A stretch of DNA of 64,000 nucleotides from contig CM026426.1 in NCBI GenBank assembly GCA_014871385.1, positions 37,263,918 through 37,327,917 of the forward strand, given 5' to 3'. Positions 10,691 to 19,976 of the stretch are shown one piece after another. The DNA is from Ceratodon purpureus. Its lineage: Eukaryota; Streptophyta; Bryopsida; Pseudoditrichales; Ditrichaceae. The translations under genes were made by a program, and so were the position numbers. The notes beneath the pieces were generated by a model. That model ran no database searches. It was not told the DNA's origin and was given only the letters and a program-made list of their open reading frames with translations. How positions within the stretch are numbered: position 1 is the first letter of the stretch; each line of letters opens with the position of its first letter.

Positions 10691-10816
10691 TGAGTTTCAT
10701 TTCTGCTTCACAGTATAATATGCCCCCTCATAAGCATAAGTTCCTTAGCGCGACGATATAGTTGTTCCAACTTCGATTTTCCTTCTGTTTCATCTGCTTC
10801 TAGTTCATTTGCCGTG

Positions 10817-11152
10817 ATGAGGAGGGCGGGCGGTGGTTTTAGGGTGTCAAGTTACCCGCCAGACGAGTCGGAGCCGGTTGTTTCTCTACAAGGAGTGGAG
10901 GAGCTTCGACCGTGGTTTATGGCGGTGGAACGCGCCCGTGGTCGCGGCGTAGCCATTCCCCCGTGGAACCGCATTGCACGCCTAATGCAGCCTGGTGTGG
11001 AGTAGGATTGGACTCTTGCACATGGTCTAGAGCAAGTGGAGATTATGAACGCTTTCGACATCAAGTTTCCCCTCACCTCCGGGGAGGTCGTCTCTATGGC
11101 TGATTCAAATGAGGAGGAGAGCGGGGATTTGGGGAGCCCACCACATCAGTGA
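10817..11152 (+). CDS. Small unrecognised ORF interrupted by one in-frame TAG
   Basis: The frame from ATG at 10,817 runs 62 codons to TAG (11,003-11,005), then stays open for a further 48 codons to TGA at 11,150-11,152. The product is basic and Arg-rich at first (RRAGGG, ERARGRG). After the TAG it becomes acidic (SNEEESGDLGS). The continued coding character on both sides suggests one gene of about 111 codons with a single nonsense change, plausibly a former CAG codon. No domain is recognised. It lies in the same palindrome-dotted block as the DUF7869-type gene and may be an element-encoded small protein. Confidence 0.45.
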
Positions 11153-11909
11153 CGAGGTGAAATGTTATCTCCTCGTAACCCTTAACCTTGCCCTTTGTTT
11201 GATGTTTTCATAGTAAATAGATTACGGTTGCTGTATGTCTTGCGCAGAATTCCATTGCCTGATGCTGAATTCGTGGTGAGTGTCAAGAGGATGAGTCCGT
11301 GCTTTAGACCTGCACTTGTCGGTTTTAAACCCTAAACTTCATACCATCTGATCCTCTTTTTCTCTTTGCTTTTGAACTTCCAGGCATCTTCCATATACTC
11401 CACATGTTTAACTTCTTGCTGCTAATCAGCTCAGATATCGGAAGGGGACTTTAGCAAGTAGTTAGCAAGACCGTTATATCCTACGATGTTTGGTAACCGT
11501 AGATGTAAAAACAGATCACTTTCATCTTTTTGTAATCTTGCCGAAGGTGTCCCCCGTGTGGGTTGTGAACTATTTTTTGAATGGAATCCCTTCAAAATAG
11601 AGTTGCTTTGAATAAAAAACAGAGTTTCATTTGATGCTTTCATATTTGTATATTTCGTATTCTAATATTTCCATGGTTTAGAATAAATTTAGTAGTAGCA
11701 AGTCTAGAATAGTTTCAAATCTGCTTCACAGTATAATATGTCGGTCATGTTTGATATTGGGGTATTGCGTGAAAAATACTTCTGAGCCCGCAAGCCTTGT
11801 ACCTGATTGTATGTTTGCCATGTGATATCCCATTCAACTCTCACATCGCGGGATCCCCCGATGAATGGTAGAGTACTTCCGAGCCCACATCTCTTCTTCT
11901 CTTCTGTGG
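11153..11909. other. No supportable gene
   Basis: The stretch is of intermediate composition and contains a palindrome copy at 11,845-11,862 (ATCGCGGGATCCCCCGAT). Poly-pyrimidine tracts near 11,350 resemble intron ends, but no exon-like frame is attached. It probably forms the 3' part of the block-1 element. Confidence 0.4.
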
Positions 11910-12014
11910 GTCATTGTTGATGCAGTGGTGTATGCAACTTCGTCGTGGATCATGGATCCGACGAGTAGAATCATTCCCAAGATAGCCATGGAATCTGCGT
12001 TAGCAAACGTATAG
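11910..12014 (+). pseudogene. Degraded duplicate of the 3' end of the DUF7869-type gene
   Basis: Thirty-four codons ending in TAG (12,012-12,014) match the last residues of the protein ending at 8,040. Shared elements are a V-x-V-x-A-A/V start, then DP-[ST]-x-R-x-IPK-x-AME-[AS]-ALAN. Only this tail is present, and it is followed at once by the repeat unit at 12,018. It is therefore a fragment carried along by segmental duplication rather than a gene. Confidence 0.65.
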
Positions 12015-12017
12015 GGA

Positions 12018-12480
12018 GACAAGTTTTTTGATCAGAGATCCTATGTGCTGTTTAGGTACGACATCGGGAGATCCCACGATGAGTCCGTCTGAGTTAATTC
12101 TCTTCCTGAGTTCATTCTCTTCCTTCTGATCAGAGATAAGTTTTTTGATCAAAGATCCTATATGCCCTCATCTCTTCTATTCATTTGTATTACCCTAATC
12201 CCAATGTACGTATATCTCGGTCAAGGGATCCCGTGATGAACAATTAATTGGATCCCTAGCAGTTGGCTGCTAGGGATCCCGTGATGAACAATTAATTGGA
12301 TCAATGAATAATAATAAAGCAACTATGTCGCAATGTACGTATAATTATCTGGGTCAGGTTTGCTATCGGGGGATCTTGTGACACATACTCTGGAGCCCAA
12401 ATGTCCTCTGTTCTTTAATATCTCGCTCGCAATTTACTTATATCTTGGTCAAGTTCGGTGTCGAGAGATCCCGTAATGAA
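12018..12480. repeat. Right edge of the palindrome-dotted block, with a perfect hairpin
   Basis: Bases 12,018-12,170 duplicate 10,399-10,550. Further on, GGGATCCCGTGATGAACA followed by ATTAATTGGATC occurs twice, at about 12,226 and 12,274. Between them lies a perfect inverted repeat: GGATCCCTAGCAG (12,250-12,262), a TTGG loop, and CTGCTAGGGATCC (12,267-12,279). Degenerate palindrome copies continue at about 12,364 and 12,461, after which the motif is not seen again. Confidence 0.75.
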
Positions 12481-12598
12481 TACTTCTGAGCCCGTCCACG
12501 ACGGTTCTTCCCATACATTGTTACGCCAATGCTCTAAATTTATCAGGTCTATTATCGGGTGATTACTTAATTCTGGACTCTGGACAGTCCAGAAATAG

Positions 12599-13066
12599 TT
12601 AAATATGGCATATTGCTATCAACAGGATAAGAAGAAGATGCATACATGATTCCGTGATGCCATAAAAGATCACCATGCTCTGGTGGACCACCTCAAGGTC
12701 CGTGAATAGCAAATTTTTTTCATCTAAAGCCACCTCCTTTCGGGTCTCCTTGGATTTCTTGGTTTTCTTTGACACTGCTGGCAGCTCCATCCTTCCCTCT
12801 GCGTGGTAGTACTGGCCAATAAATTGTGGCAAGTTTGCATTTAGCTCCTGCCGAAGCCTTCTAACGAGGTAGGGACTAGGCAGTATGTTGGATTTGCCAT
12901 CCTTGGTCAAAGCCTGAACTAGATCCTTCACGGTTTGGTAAATAGCACCATAGTCGCGATAAGACACCCCTGCTTGGTCGCAGGCAGCAAGAATATTACC
13001 CAGCCCAACGCTTTTTCCAATTGCCTTGAGGATGTTACTAGCAATCTTTCTCTTAACATGCTCCAT
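12599..13066 (-). CDS. Unassigned transposase, middle part (truncated copy)
   Basis: The ATG (MEHVKRKIASNILK) lies two codons beyond the TAG of the preceding ORF. The 155-residue product matches the first ~146 residues of the frame at 34,553, then ends in foreign sequence at the element's truncation. The matched part is helical and lysine-rich (KKTKKSKETRKEV) and lies before the first candidate catalytic Asp of the long copy. This fragment therefore cannot be an active nuclease. Differences from the long copy within about 45 codons are mostly transitions at CG or CHG sites. Confidence 0.7.
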   Translation of the reverse strand: MEHVKRKIASNILKAIGKSVGLGNILAACDQAGVSYRDYGAIYQTVKDLVQALTKDGKSNILPSPYLVRRLRQELNANLPQFIGQYYHAEGRMELPAVSKKTKKSKETRKEVALDEKNLLFTDLEVVHQSMVIFYGITESCMHLLLILLIAICHI

Positions 13067-13072
13067 AGATGG

Positions 13073-13912
13073 CTAAGTTGCGAGGGTTAGACCTTCATGC
13101 CTAGACAGTATCTTTGCTAACGCTACAGCAGTTCCTGTTTGGGTGGCTTTATCCCCACGAAGTCGCTGCTTCTCATGGTTGACCCGGTTGTTGTCGTTGA
13201 CAGCATCCACGAGATGAGGTTGCAAATGCGTCCTAACGAGCTTCACTCTGCATTTTGCCCACCCTGAACCATGATTCAACTCGTGAATCCCCCTGAGTGG
13301 TCGAGCCCTACGTTGCATCCCCATAGGCGTTACCTTCAAAGGGCTCGGCCCCTCCTGTAGTCGCTCACTTGCTTGCTGCCAGCGACGCACCTCGGTCTCC
13401 AAGCCCTGCACCGTCACCCTATGATTTCTCTCCATGCTGCTCATCTCGGTTCGAATGGTCTCCAATTCAATCCGCAATTGCATGCATGTATCCTCAATGT
13501 CCCTGTTATGGTCGAACCTCTCTCTGCTGCCAGCAAGGTCGTCTCTCACCTTCCTGAGTTCTTCTAAATGTCGGCACTGCATTTCCATCTCACACCGTGT
13601 AAGTCCTCCTCCATCAACAAGACCCAATCTGCGGGCATATCCATACAGACCTCGCTCTCCATGACATATGAATTCCAGACAATCCCAAAGAGTTGTGAAT
13701 GGAGGTTGCCTCCTTGTTCCTGGATCAACCAGGTAAATGCTGCCATCGACCCACAAGTCAATGTTTGTATCCACGGCTGCCCTCCGTCCTGGAAATGTTG
13801 ATGGGCAGGGTTGCTTGGATCTCAATGAACCTCTCCTAACAAGTGGTGCATAGTGTGCATTAAGCGAAATTCCAACACGGTAGCTTGAAGCCTCTGCCAC
13901 TCCTGCTGCCAT
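13073..13912 (-). CDS. Unassigned transposase, N-terminal coiled-coil part (truncated copy)
   Basis: This frame of 279 codons starts with ATG (MAAGVAEASSYRVG) and ends at TAG (13,073-13,075). Residues about 55-75 form a WVDGSIYLVDPGTRRQP segment. Residues about 105-185 are heptad-rich with many Arg, Glu and Leu, a likely coiled coil. The last part is basic. In the other copy the codon corresponding to this TAG is CAG, and the frame there would run directly into the downstream ORF. The two ORFs are therefore probably one transposase split by a C-to-T change. The copy at 33,708 matches this protein almost residue for residue until a 1-bp loss near its own end. Confidence 0.7.
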   Translation of the reverse strand: MAAGVAEASSYRVGISLNAHYAPLVRRGSLRSKQPCPSTFPGRRAAVDTNIDLWVDGSIYLVDPGTRRQPPFTTLWDCLEFICHGERGLYGYARRLGLVDGGGLTRCEMEMQCRHLEELRKVRDDLAGSRERFDHNRDIEDTCMQLRIELETIRTEMSSMERNHRVTVQGLETEVRRWQQASERLQEGPSPLKVTPMGMQRRARPLRGIHELNHGSGWAKCRVKLVRTHLQPHLVDAVNDNNRVNHEKQRLRGDKATQTGTAVALAKILSRHEGLTLAT

Positions 13913-14671
13913 CGTGAGTCCAGAATTCCGAAGTAGTGATTCAAGCTCTCAAGGCCCCGGATTGGCCTGGAAGTATGCAGAAAATCGTTTTTAAGATTGC
14001 TATATACCCAAAACTCGAGAGTTCTCAACAAGCAAACCCTATACCATAGCCACTCAAGGAAATTGCAGGATCAAATGAATAGCATGCAATGTACAAATGC
14101 ACGACCCCAACTTGTCATAGAGAAATCGACACTTACACAACCTCTTCAATCCACGGCAGTAGGTGTTGCAAGAACACCCTTCGAATGCTTGCTGCTCGAA
14201 TTTGTAATTGCTGCCAGCGCGTATCTGTACAATCATGGTCGCTGGTTTAGTTGTCACACTTTCCCTTGAATCCCTCGAATTCCACCTTAGAATGGGGTCT
14301 TTGGTCCTGCAACACCCAAATTCTATGCACCCAACTTCGATTCACCCCATTCCTAGGTGGGGAGACCAACCTAGTCTCGACCGAGCTCCATGGCTTCTTC
14401 CCGTTGTGGCAACAAACTTCGAATCTTGAAACGATTGACACCAATCTCCCGTCATCTCTCCTTCAAATCGGGCTTCAAGGGCAATAAATGCGAGAAGGCG
14501 TGGTTCACCAAACAAGGCAGCCACCTCGGCGCCACTAGGCACACTGACCCCGCCCCGCAACCCCATCCCGAGACCATTAAGTCGCCCTATTAACTCTGCG
14601 GGCAGCGATCCTGGCACCCGTTGCCAGCGACAGTGCCGCATTTGGGCAGGGGGTTCAACTAGAAAGGGCAG

Positions 14672-14711
14672 GCTTACACGGCCTTTTCCAGACCCCTTTT
14701 TGCACCTAATG
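14672..14711 (-). repeat. Terminal inverted repeat of the truncated copy
   Basis: On the minus strand the sequence is CATTAGGTGCAAAAAGGGG, then TCTGGAAAAGGCCGTGTAAGC. The same terminus is found at 32,168, at 47,128 (inverted) and at both ends of 62,866-63,266. The element's far end is missing, so no target duplication can be read here. Confidence 0.85.
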
Positions 14712-14904
14712 CCAAATTCATCACTCCTTGCAGCTCTGTCCTCATCGCCCGCAACAGCAACAACATAATCCATACCAACTCCACTATAGGAACCAACAAC
14801 AAGATGGTGGTCAAGGTTCTCGGTGGCCTATTTGCAACTCTTCTGGTAGTTGCCATCCACCACAAGATTGTTGGGTAGAAAATTGTAGCACGACGTGGTA
14901 CCCG
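14712..14904. other. Short spacer between two element blocks
   Basis: This is ordinary-composition DNA directly flanking the CATTAGG terminus. The minus strand has an open frame reading into the element, but I recognise no product. It may be the remains of whatever sequence the transposon entered. Confidence 0.3.
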
Positions 14905-15932
14905 TATTCCTCCGGAAGGCACTTAATTGACATTAAATACTTTCAAGTAAACCACTCCGTGTTCGTTCCCACGAAGACCTATAGTTTTCCTCCTTTTAGA
15001 CCATAACGGAAATCACCACCCGAATCCAACCGTCTTCCGTCCCACGACCGGTTGTCCTGAACCGGTAGTTTTTGCCTCGTTCCTATTTTCCGGCTTTTTA
15101 GAAGAATGGCCGGTTCCCACTGATCCGTCTATTCTTTCAAGTGACTGGATTCTCCACCGTCCTAAGACTTCAAGTGGCTGGACACCCCATGGTTCATATC
15201 TACCACCCGGAGAGTGGAGTAATAATCCTTCTGTATAGCTAGAGACCGGTCCAGATAGCTACTCAGTGCCGGTTCCGGATACGAAAATCATACTACAACG
15301 ACATTACCGCGGTTGCAGAGTTTCCTAACTATATCATCTTCCTTCCGGATTAGTTCGCAGTAGGTAATCCGGCTTTTATCCCATCTACAGGAAGCGACCG
15401 GTCCGTTTCTGGATTCCGATGTACACACGGCTCTCCGTGTCCTTAAGACTACCAGCCCCGCTGCAGTACGTCTTTCCTCCCCTCCAGGCTCCTTCCGGTA
15501 CTGGAAACCGTCAACACTCGGCGTTTGACACCTTTCCAATCTCTCCGGGCGCTCTCCAAACTACCACACTGTTCAACACTCCTCCAGAACACTACTAGAG
15601 ACAATAGTACCAACAAACCGTTACGGTAACGGACGCGTCAGTCAGCCGGTTGATACAATAAATCCAAAATTATATTCTCAATTGCAACAACAAAACGGCG
15701 TACAAAAACAAGGCCCCGGCCTTGGAAAAACGTCAAGCTTAAGTACTAATCCTAACGGGCCTATAGCAAACAAGTGGCCAACCGAGATCCAGAATTTCCG
15801 GATCTTGGATCCCGGGTATCCCGGACCGGTGGCCGCCTTCTATTCCTACTTACTGCCGCTATCTATCCGGATTGACAGGCGGGTGCAATCGAGCCCCATC
15901 GTTAGTCGCTGCCAGTTTATCCGGTCCTTATC

Positions 15933-16310
15933 CTAACTCCTATTCCTTGTTCTTATCGAACCTTGGGCTATGCCGGGTTCCATCCGGCCGTTCCTTCTTC
16001 TGTACCCCTTCTTCAGCTTCTTCAGTGAGGTGCCGGCTCCCGGGGTATCTAGTACCGGATGGTCAGTCGCCTTCCGGACTCGTCCTGCCCGTGTCGTTGG
16101 TGAAGGAGATCCTGCAATCACCGGGGTTACACCGAGATCCACCCGCATACGTTCCAAAGATGGAGATCCCTGTACCGGAACAGAGCCAGCTCTCGGCGGT
16201 GGCCCTTGGTCCCCCTTCAAATGGATGTTCTCGGGGTCAACAACCTCAACTCCTTCCGGATTGGGCAGGTTGTGCAGACTGTCCAAGGTGTCTTGAGGAG
16301 GATCCGCCAA
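15933..16310 (-). CDS. Proline/serine-rich ORF of the CCGG block
   Basis: The 125-codon frame begins MADPPQDTLDSLHN and contains low-complexity Pro/Gly/Ser-rich sequence plus a basic patch (SLKKLKKGYRRRNGR) that could act as a nuclear localisation signal. Many of its codons span the CCGG repeats, so part of its length may be fortuitous. It is the last open frame on the minus strand in this block. Confidence 0.3.
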   Translation of the reverse strand: MADPPQDTLDSLHNLPNPEGVEVVDPENIHLKGDQGPPPRAGSVPVQGSPSLERMRVDLGVTPVIAGSPSPTTRAGRVRKATDHPVLDTPGAGTSLKKLKKGYRRRNGRMEPGIAQGSIRTRNRS

Positions 16311-16363
16311 TGGTTGTCCAAGCTCCGGTTGAAGTGGCCGGATGGTTGATTATACCGGAGAGG

Positions 16364-16810
16364 CTAAGGGTGGTACCTGTGCCGATCCCATGGTTGGTGC
16401 CGATGGTCTGGGCTCCTCTCGATCTGCCGGTGGCTCTGGTGGTCTTGACGGACCATCCTTTCTGGCGCAGAGGATTTCCACTGGTGTCTCATCTGCAACC
16501 AAGTGTTCCTCATCACCTGCGTCCGGTCGTGCATGAATTTCACGATCAATTTCCGATCCGGATCCGGTTGACGGGTCAAGAATGCTTGGTAGACGGCATA
16601 CTGATTTGCCACATCCACCGGAAGGGCTAAGGTAACCTTGACCTCCACAACAGACTGGATGGCATGGGCTGCCTGGTCACGGGCGTCATTGAAGTCCTTT
16701 TGGGCATTATGCACCTCCTGTTGGAGTTTGTTGATCCTCTCCCGGTACTGATCCATCTGGTCGACATGTTGGGCCTGCAGACTGGCCAGGTCCCGGTGAT
16801 GACAATGCAT
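16364..16810 (-). CDS. Coiled-coil ORF of the CCGG block
   Basis: The 148-codon frame has a His-rich start. A heptad-like stretch follows at residues about 8-50 (LQAQHVDQMDQYRERINKLQ), then a predicted helical segment with VDVANQYAVYQAFL. It ends with a basic Arg/His-rich tail whose last part may be out of frame. It lies downstream of 16,989 on the same strand and may be another exon of that gene. There is no recognised family. Confidence 0.4.
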   Translation of the reverse strand: MHCHHRDLASLQAQHVDQMDQYRERINKLQQEVHNAQKDFNDARDQAAHAIQSVVEVKVTLALPVDVANQYAVYQAFLTRQPDPDRKLIVKFMHDRTQVMRNTWLQMRHQWKSSAPERMVRQDHQSHRQIERSPDHRHQPWDRHRYHP

Positions 16811-16988
16811 ACTTCCAACCGGTTAGTGCCCGTAAGTTGAACTACCTCCTACACCAACCGGCTCTCGAGCTGCCTAGTCGCCTGTAGGTACTGGACATAT
16901 GCCGCCATCTGTTCCGACAGGTTGAATAGGTCTTGGCACGGGTCCCCAGTGTGGACCGGTGGCCCAGTGGGTTTGAGGACTTTCGTGT

Positions 16989-17477
16989 TCAGGTTACGTG
17001 AGTCGGTGTGGGAGTCCGAGGCGAACTGGACGGCTGTCCCTTCTCCGGGCTGGGACGGGGTCTCTTAACTAGAGTGGGTGAGACTTCCATACAATCGTCA
17101 TCATCCTTGTGCTCGGACATCTCCTCCCGTTCCGCGTACCGTTGGAGGCTTTTCAGTTCATCATACTCCAAGAACTCTTTAGGGGTCAACAGCGCCTTCT
17201 TACGGTAAAGATGAATAAGGAAGGACGAAAGGCAGGTGGCCTGTTTCTTGGTCTTTCGTAGGTTGGCTACCTGCGGGTCGACTATTGTCTTAATCATAAG
17301 ACCCCAGTCCACGGAAATCTTACCGTCCATGGGTCTAATGAAGATGGACGCCCATTTAATGGTGATCTGTTTGGGCTTTTCCGGATGGAAAATTGGCCTA
17401 TCATAAACCCTATCACCCTCTCGGCTTTCGGATCCTTGATGTCCTCCAGGTCCCACCCCTCCTTCTTGTCTCCGCAC
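16989..17477 (-). CDS. Unrecognised ORF, continuation of the same gene
   Basis: The informative part starts near RVYDRPIFHPEKPKQITIKW and runs through a hydrophobic-helical region (SFLIHLYRKKALLTPKEFLEY). It ends in an acidic and Ser/Pro-rich tail (HKDDDDCMEV, SPEKGQPSSSPRTP). The first ~20 codons of this frame are probably not translated, because the preceding ORF supplies that part. The layout of a folded domain followed by a charged disordered tail would fit a DNA-associated element protein, but nothing specific can be claimed. Confidence 0.5.
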   Translation of the reverse strand: MRRQEGGVGPGGHQGSESREGDRVYDRPIFHPEKPKQITIKWASIFIRPMDGKISVDWGLMIKTIVDPQVANLRKTKKQATCLSSFLIHLYRKKALLTPKEFLEYDELKSLQRYAEREEMSEHKDDDDCMEVSPTLVKRPRPSPEKGQPSSSPRTPTPTHVT

Positions 17478-17812
17478 GTCTTGATGTAGTTGTAGACGAA
17501 CTCCCGGGACTTCGGAGCCAAAACTTCCCCATCCTTGTTAAAGTCGTACGTATCCCTCCAGTCTTGTGCCGTCCACTGTTTGGGCTCTCCACGGATGTTT
17601 CCTCGATTGTCGGGGTTCTTGACGATGATCTCCTGTGCCGGAATGGCCTGCTTCCACCCCCACGCCTTGTCTACTAGTAACTCACAGCCCATGATCTCTA
17701 AGGAAGTCCGGAGGAGCTCCCACTCTTCGTCATCTACCGGCATCAACGGCATGACCCGTTGTACCTTCAACAACTGTCCCTCTTCGACCGGCTCTTTCCC
17801 CTTCCTAACCAT
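17294..17812 (-). CDS. Unrecognised ORF, first part of a minus-strand gene
   Basis: This 172-codon frame starts with ATG (MVRKGKEPVEEG). It is hydrophilic with regularly spaced tryptophans (EEWELL, KAWGWKQ, AQDWRDTYDF, KKEGWDLEDI), which suggests a folded domain. Toward its 3' end the coding character shifts to the overlapping frame at 16,989-17,477 near the codons for ERVIGF. A small frame change or a spliced junction therefore joins them. No family is recognised. The upstream flank (17,813-18,300) carries more CCGG motifs and may be the promoter. Confidence 0.5.
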   Translation of the reverse strand: MVRKGKEPVEEGQLLKVQRVMPLMPVDDEEWELLRTSLEIMGCELLVDKAWGWKQAIPAQEIIVKNPDNRGNIRGEPKQWTAQDWRDTYDFNKDGEVLAPKSREFVYNYIKTCGDKKEGWDLEDIKDPKAERVIGFMIGQFSIRKSPNRSPLNGRPSSLDPWTVRFPWTGVL

Positions 17813-18372
17813 ACAGCAATATCCTCCTCACTGTCAGTCCGGTAACACCTGCACGCACGATCCTCACCACAATCCCTCAACTAACAGAAACACTTCCGTC
17901 TCACCGTCTCTCTCCTATGGTCATAACCCTAAATGCGAACTACGCCTAGGAGCACAAGTGTCCAGCGTTCCAGAAAACGACAAAAGAAAGGAGGAGCACG
18001 GTTGCTCTTCCTCCTTTTATACCCTCACTCACCTCAACCCGTTCGTAGCTCATCATGACGGACGGTCGTAGCCCTTCATCATTGGACGGTCGCAGCCGGC
18101 GGCGCTTTAATGGTTGCAATCACCTTTCCCGCGTGAATCATACCCTCCGGCTGTTACCCTAAGTCTGCTTGGTCAGGGTTCCGTCGCATAGACAGTGCTC
18201 CATCTCATCCGACTTCGTACTACCGGATCTGAACCGGCTGCCCTTCCGGTTCTTTTATTTCTTCAGCCAACCGTCTTAACCGGTTGTTACATATATCTAC
18301 TTAATACTTCCGTGTTTCTAACACGATTTTTTTAAATTTTATCATTTTTTCTACCGGAATTAGTATTCCGGC

Positions 18373-18603
18373 GTGCCAACCGTGGAAATCACTTTCCACA
18401 AGAATAGAGTGGTTTGTGGTAACTGTGGTGGTAATCATCCTACTCCTAGATGTAGAAGGGAAAACAAAGACATTCCTATGCCACCTTTGAGGGGAAACTT
18501 TGCTCAACAAGCAATAGACAACCAACGCTGTGCTAGAAACATGCAAGACAAAAACAACGTTAACCCTCCTAGCATGTATTATGACCATCACAATCAGAGG
18601 TAG
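18373..18603 (+). pseudogene. Zinc-knuckle fossil fragment
   Basis: A short stretch encodes a CCHC-like knuckle (CGNCGGNHPTPRC) with basic flanks, typical of nucleic-acid-binding proteins of LTR-type elements. It abuts the edge of the CCGG block and has no companion domains. I read it as an old, broken fragment. Confidence 0.4.
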
Positions 18604-18837
18604 AACTAGCAACCTCCTCAGGGATTGCAAACCAAGCAGGGTTTAGAAATGCTGCCCGCACAATTAAGAGGAGTGCTCGTTGGCACTGACACGGCTGGGG
18701 TTGAATGGTTGAATATTTAGACTATGCTGAAGGATAGTTGTTTCCTTTATTGCGATGCCAAATATCCCCACTGACATGAGCACTAGCGCTCAAGATGTGT
18801 GCACAACTACAACGCCTGCTTGTCAGCGCTGACACAA

Positions 18838-19016
18838 TTGTAAGAGTGCACACACGCGCTTCCTCGAGGTGATTGGTTTGAAACCCCACGCCCGCGGCGC
18901 TGGCACCACAGTGGCACCATTGGTGCCATCGTCAATAGTGCACGGGCACCCTTCATCGTCAATAGTGCACGGGCATCGTCAATAGTGCACGGACCTTCTT
19001 TTCTCACGTACAAATT
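18838..19016 (+). mobile_element. Diverged relic of the CATTAGG-family right end
   Basis: The order of landmarks CTCGAGGTGATTGG, TTTGAAACCCC, CGCTGGCACCACAGTGGCACC and TTCTTTTCTCACG matches, with many changes, the right half of the element at 62,866-63,266 and the sequence at 46,960-47,080. A short phrase (CGTCAATAGTGCACGGGC) has expanded to three tandem copies. The terminus itself is lost. Confidence 0.5.
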
Positions 19017-19976
19017 TCAAAGGTCCGTTTGTGTCCTTGTTTTTACCCTAATGAAGGGACAAGGTCATCATAGAATCCGGGGTGTCCAAAATACAAGATG
19101 GAGAACTTCAAGGAAGTCACTAGTTGGTTTTAGAGTATAAGCGGTGCTATCAATTGCTCTACGTCTTTAAAACCAAGAAGTGTCTCCTGTTGCTATCCCC
19201 TATCCTTTTATAATACCGTGAGAACTATTCTAACTGCGGCTAACTAGTAGTGTAGCCGCATGGAGTCCTTGATCACCGTAGATGCCGTGTTGTCCTTGGC
19301 TGGGTATCAACACATTTAGCAACAATCAAAAAAATTAAATCTCATACTTAAGTCCTTTCCAGATATGTCGGCCATTTTCATGGAACAGATATGTTGATGT
19401 CCTCCTCGACTATTAGGGCGTCTCAAATTCAAGTGACCGCCGCTGCATTGGACGGTCAGTTACTTTAATAGTGTGATGTAATTCCATTCCATGTCCGTTA
19501 GTCTCGACTATGGATGGCCTGAGGTAAAGGAAATAATTTCACCGTCCTTGTCTAACTGTGCAGCTATATATTATTCTCAGAAAGTTCTAAGTTGAAGTGC
19601 ATTGAAGTGGACCACATCGTCACAACCCTCTGTTGTATTACGATACACGTATGCTTGTTCAACAAGCGTGTAATGTCCATATAATACTCCACACTTTCAC
19701 AATGTGATGAAGTCAAACTATAAATGCAAACACACAGAGAAATCATAATGGAAATCGTCACACACATTAACTACACAAAAGCAACACAATGAATAACAAG
19801 ATACACAATTAATCATTTTACACCTTTGCCATTAGTAAATGTGAAGCATAAATCTTAAATCAAGACTCTGATTCTTGGCTGCATCTTCTATAGATTTTCT
19901 ATGATATTCACTGCAAAGGCATGATCCACTCCTCGTGGATAACGATTGTGAAACATTCACAGCATCACAGTCATGA
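19017..19976. other. No supportable gene
   Basis: The sequence is of ordinary composition and has no long frame on either strand. It lies just downstream of the degraded minus-strand gene at 19,977-21,853 and may include its 3' flank. Confidence 0.4.

Larger units (their letters stand above)
12611..14711 (-). mobile_element. Truncated copy of the CATTAGG-terminus transposon
   Basis: Read on the minus strand, this copy starts with CATTAGGTGCAAAAAGGGG at 14,711. It is nearly identical to the plus-strand sequence from 32,168 to about 34,997, minus the 737-bp insertion at 32,424-33,160. Identity stops near 12,611, inside the transposase ORF, where unrelated sequence begins, so the copy lacks the catalytic half and the other terminus. 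Because it lacks the 737-bp insertion, it supplies the empty site for that insertion (AAGGAGAGATGACGG on the minus strand near 14,455). The two copies differ mainly by transitions. Confidence 0.9.
14905..18372 (-). mobile_element. CCGG-motif-saturated block, candidate DNA transposon
   Basis: CCGG words, mostly ACCGGT, CCGGTT, TCCGGA and CCGGAT, occur dozens of times from TTCCTCCGGAAGG at 14,905 to ACCGGAATTAGTATTCCGG near 18,355. They are scarce on either side. ORFs run on the minus strand from 17,812 to about 15,933. The motif density and sharp edges resemble the other repeat-dotted transposon blocks in this window. I did not find convincing terminal inverted repeats or a target duplication, so element status is inferred. 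Confidence 0.45.

Noticed and set aside
10817-11152. Reassigned genetic code with TAG read as an amino acid
   Set aside because: TAG clusters in transposon ORFs where CAG-to-TAG decay is expected, and a sister-copy comparison shows CAG/TAG directly. Several ORFs here also end plausibly at TAG.
13369-13801. Overlapping plus-strand open frames of 62-77 codons
   Set aside because: They are antisense shadows of the minus-strand coiled-coil transposase ORF at 13,073-13,912; the same shadows recur antisense to the other copy at 33,819-34,251.
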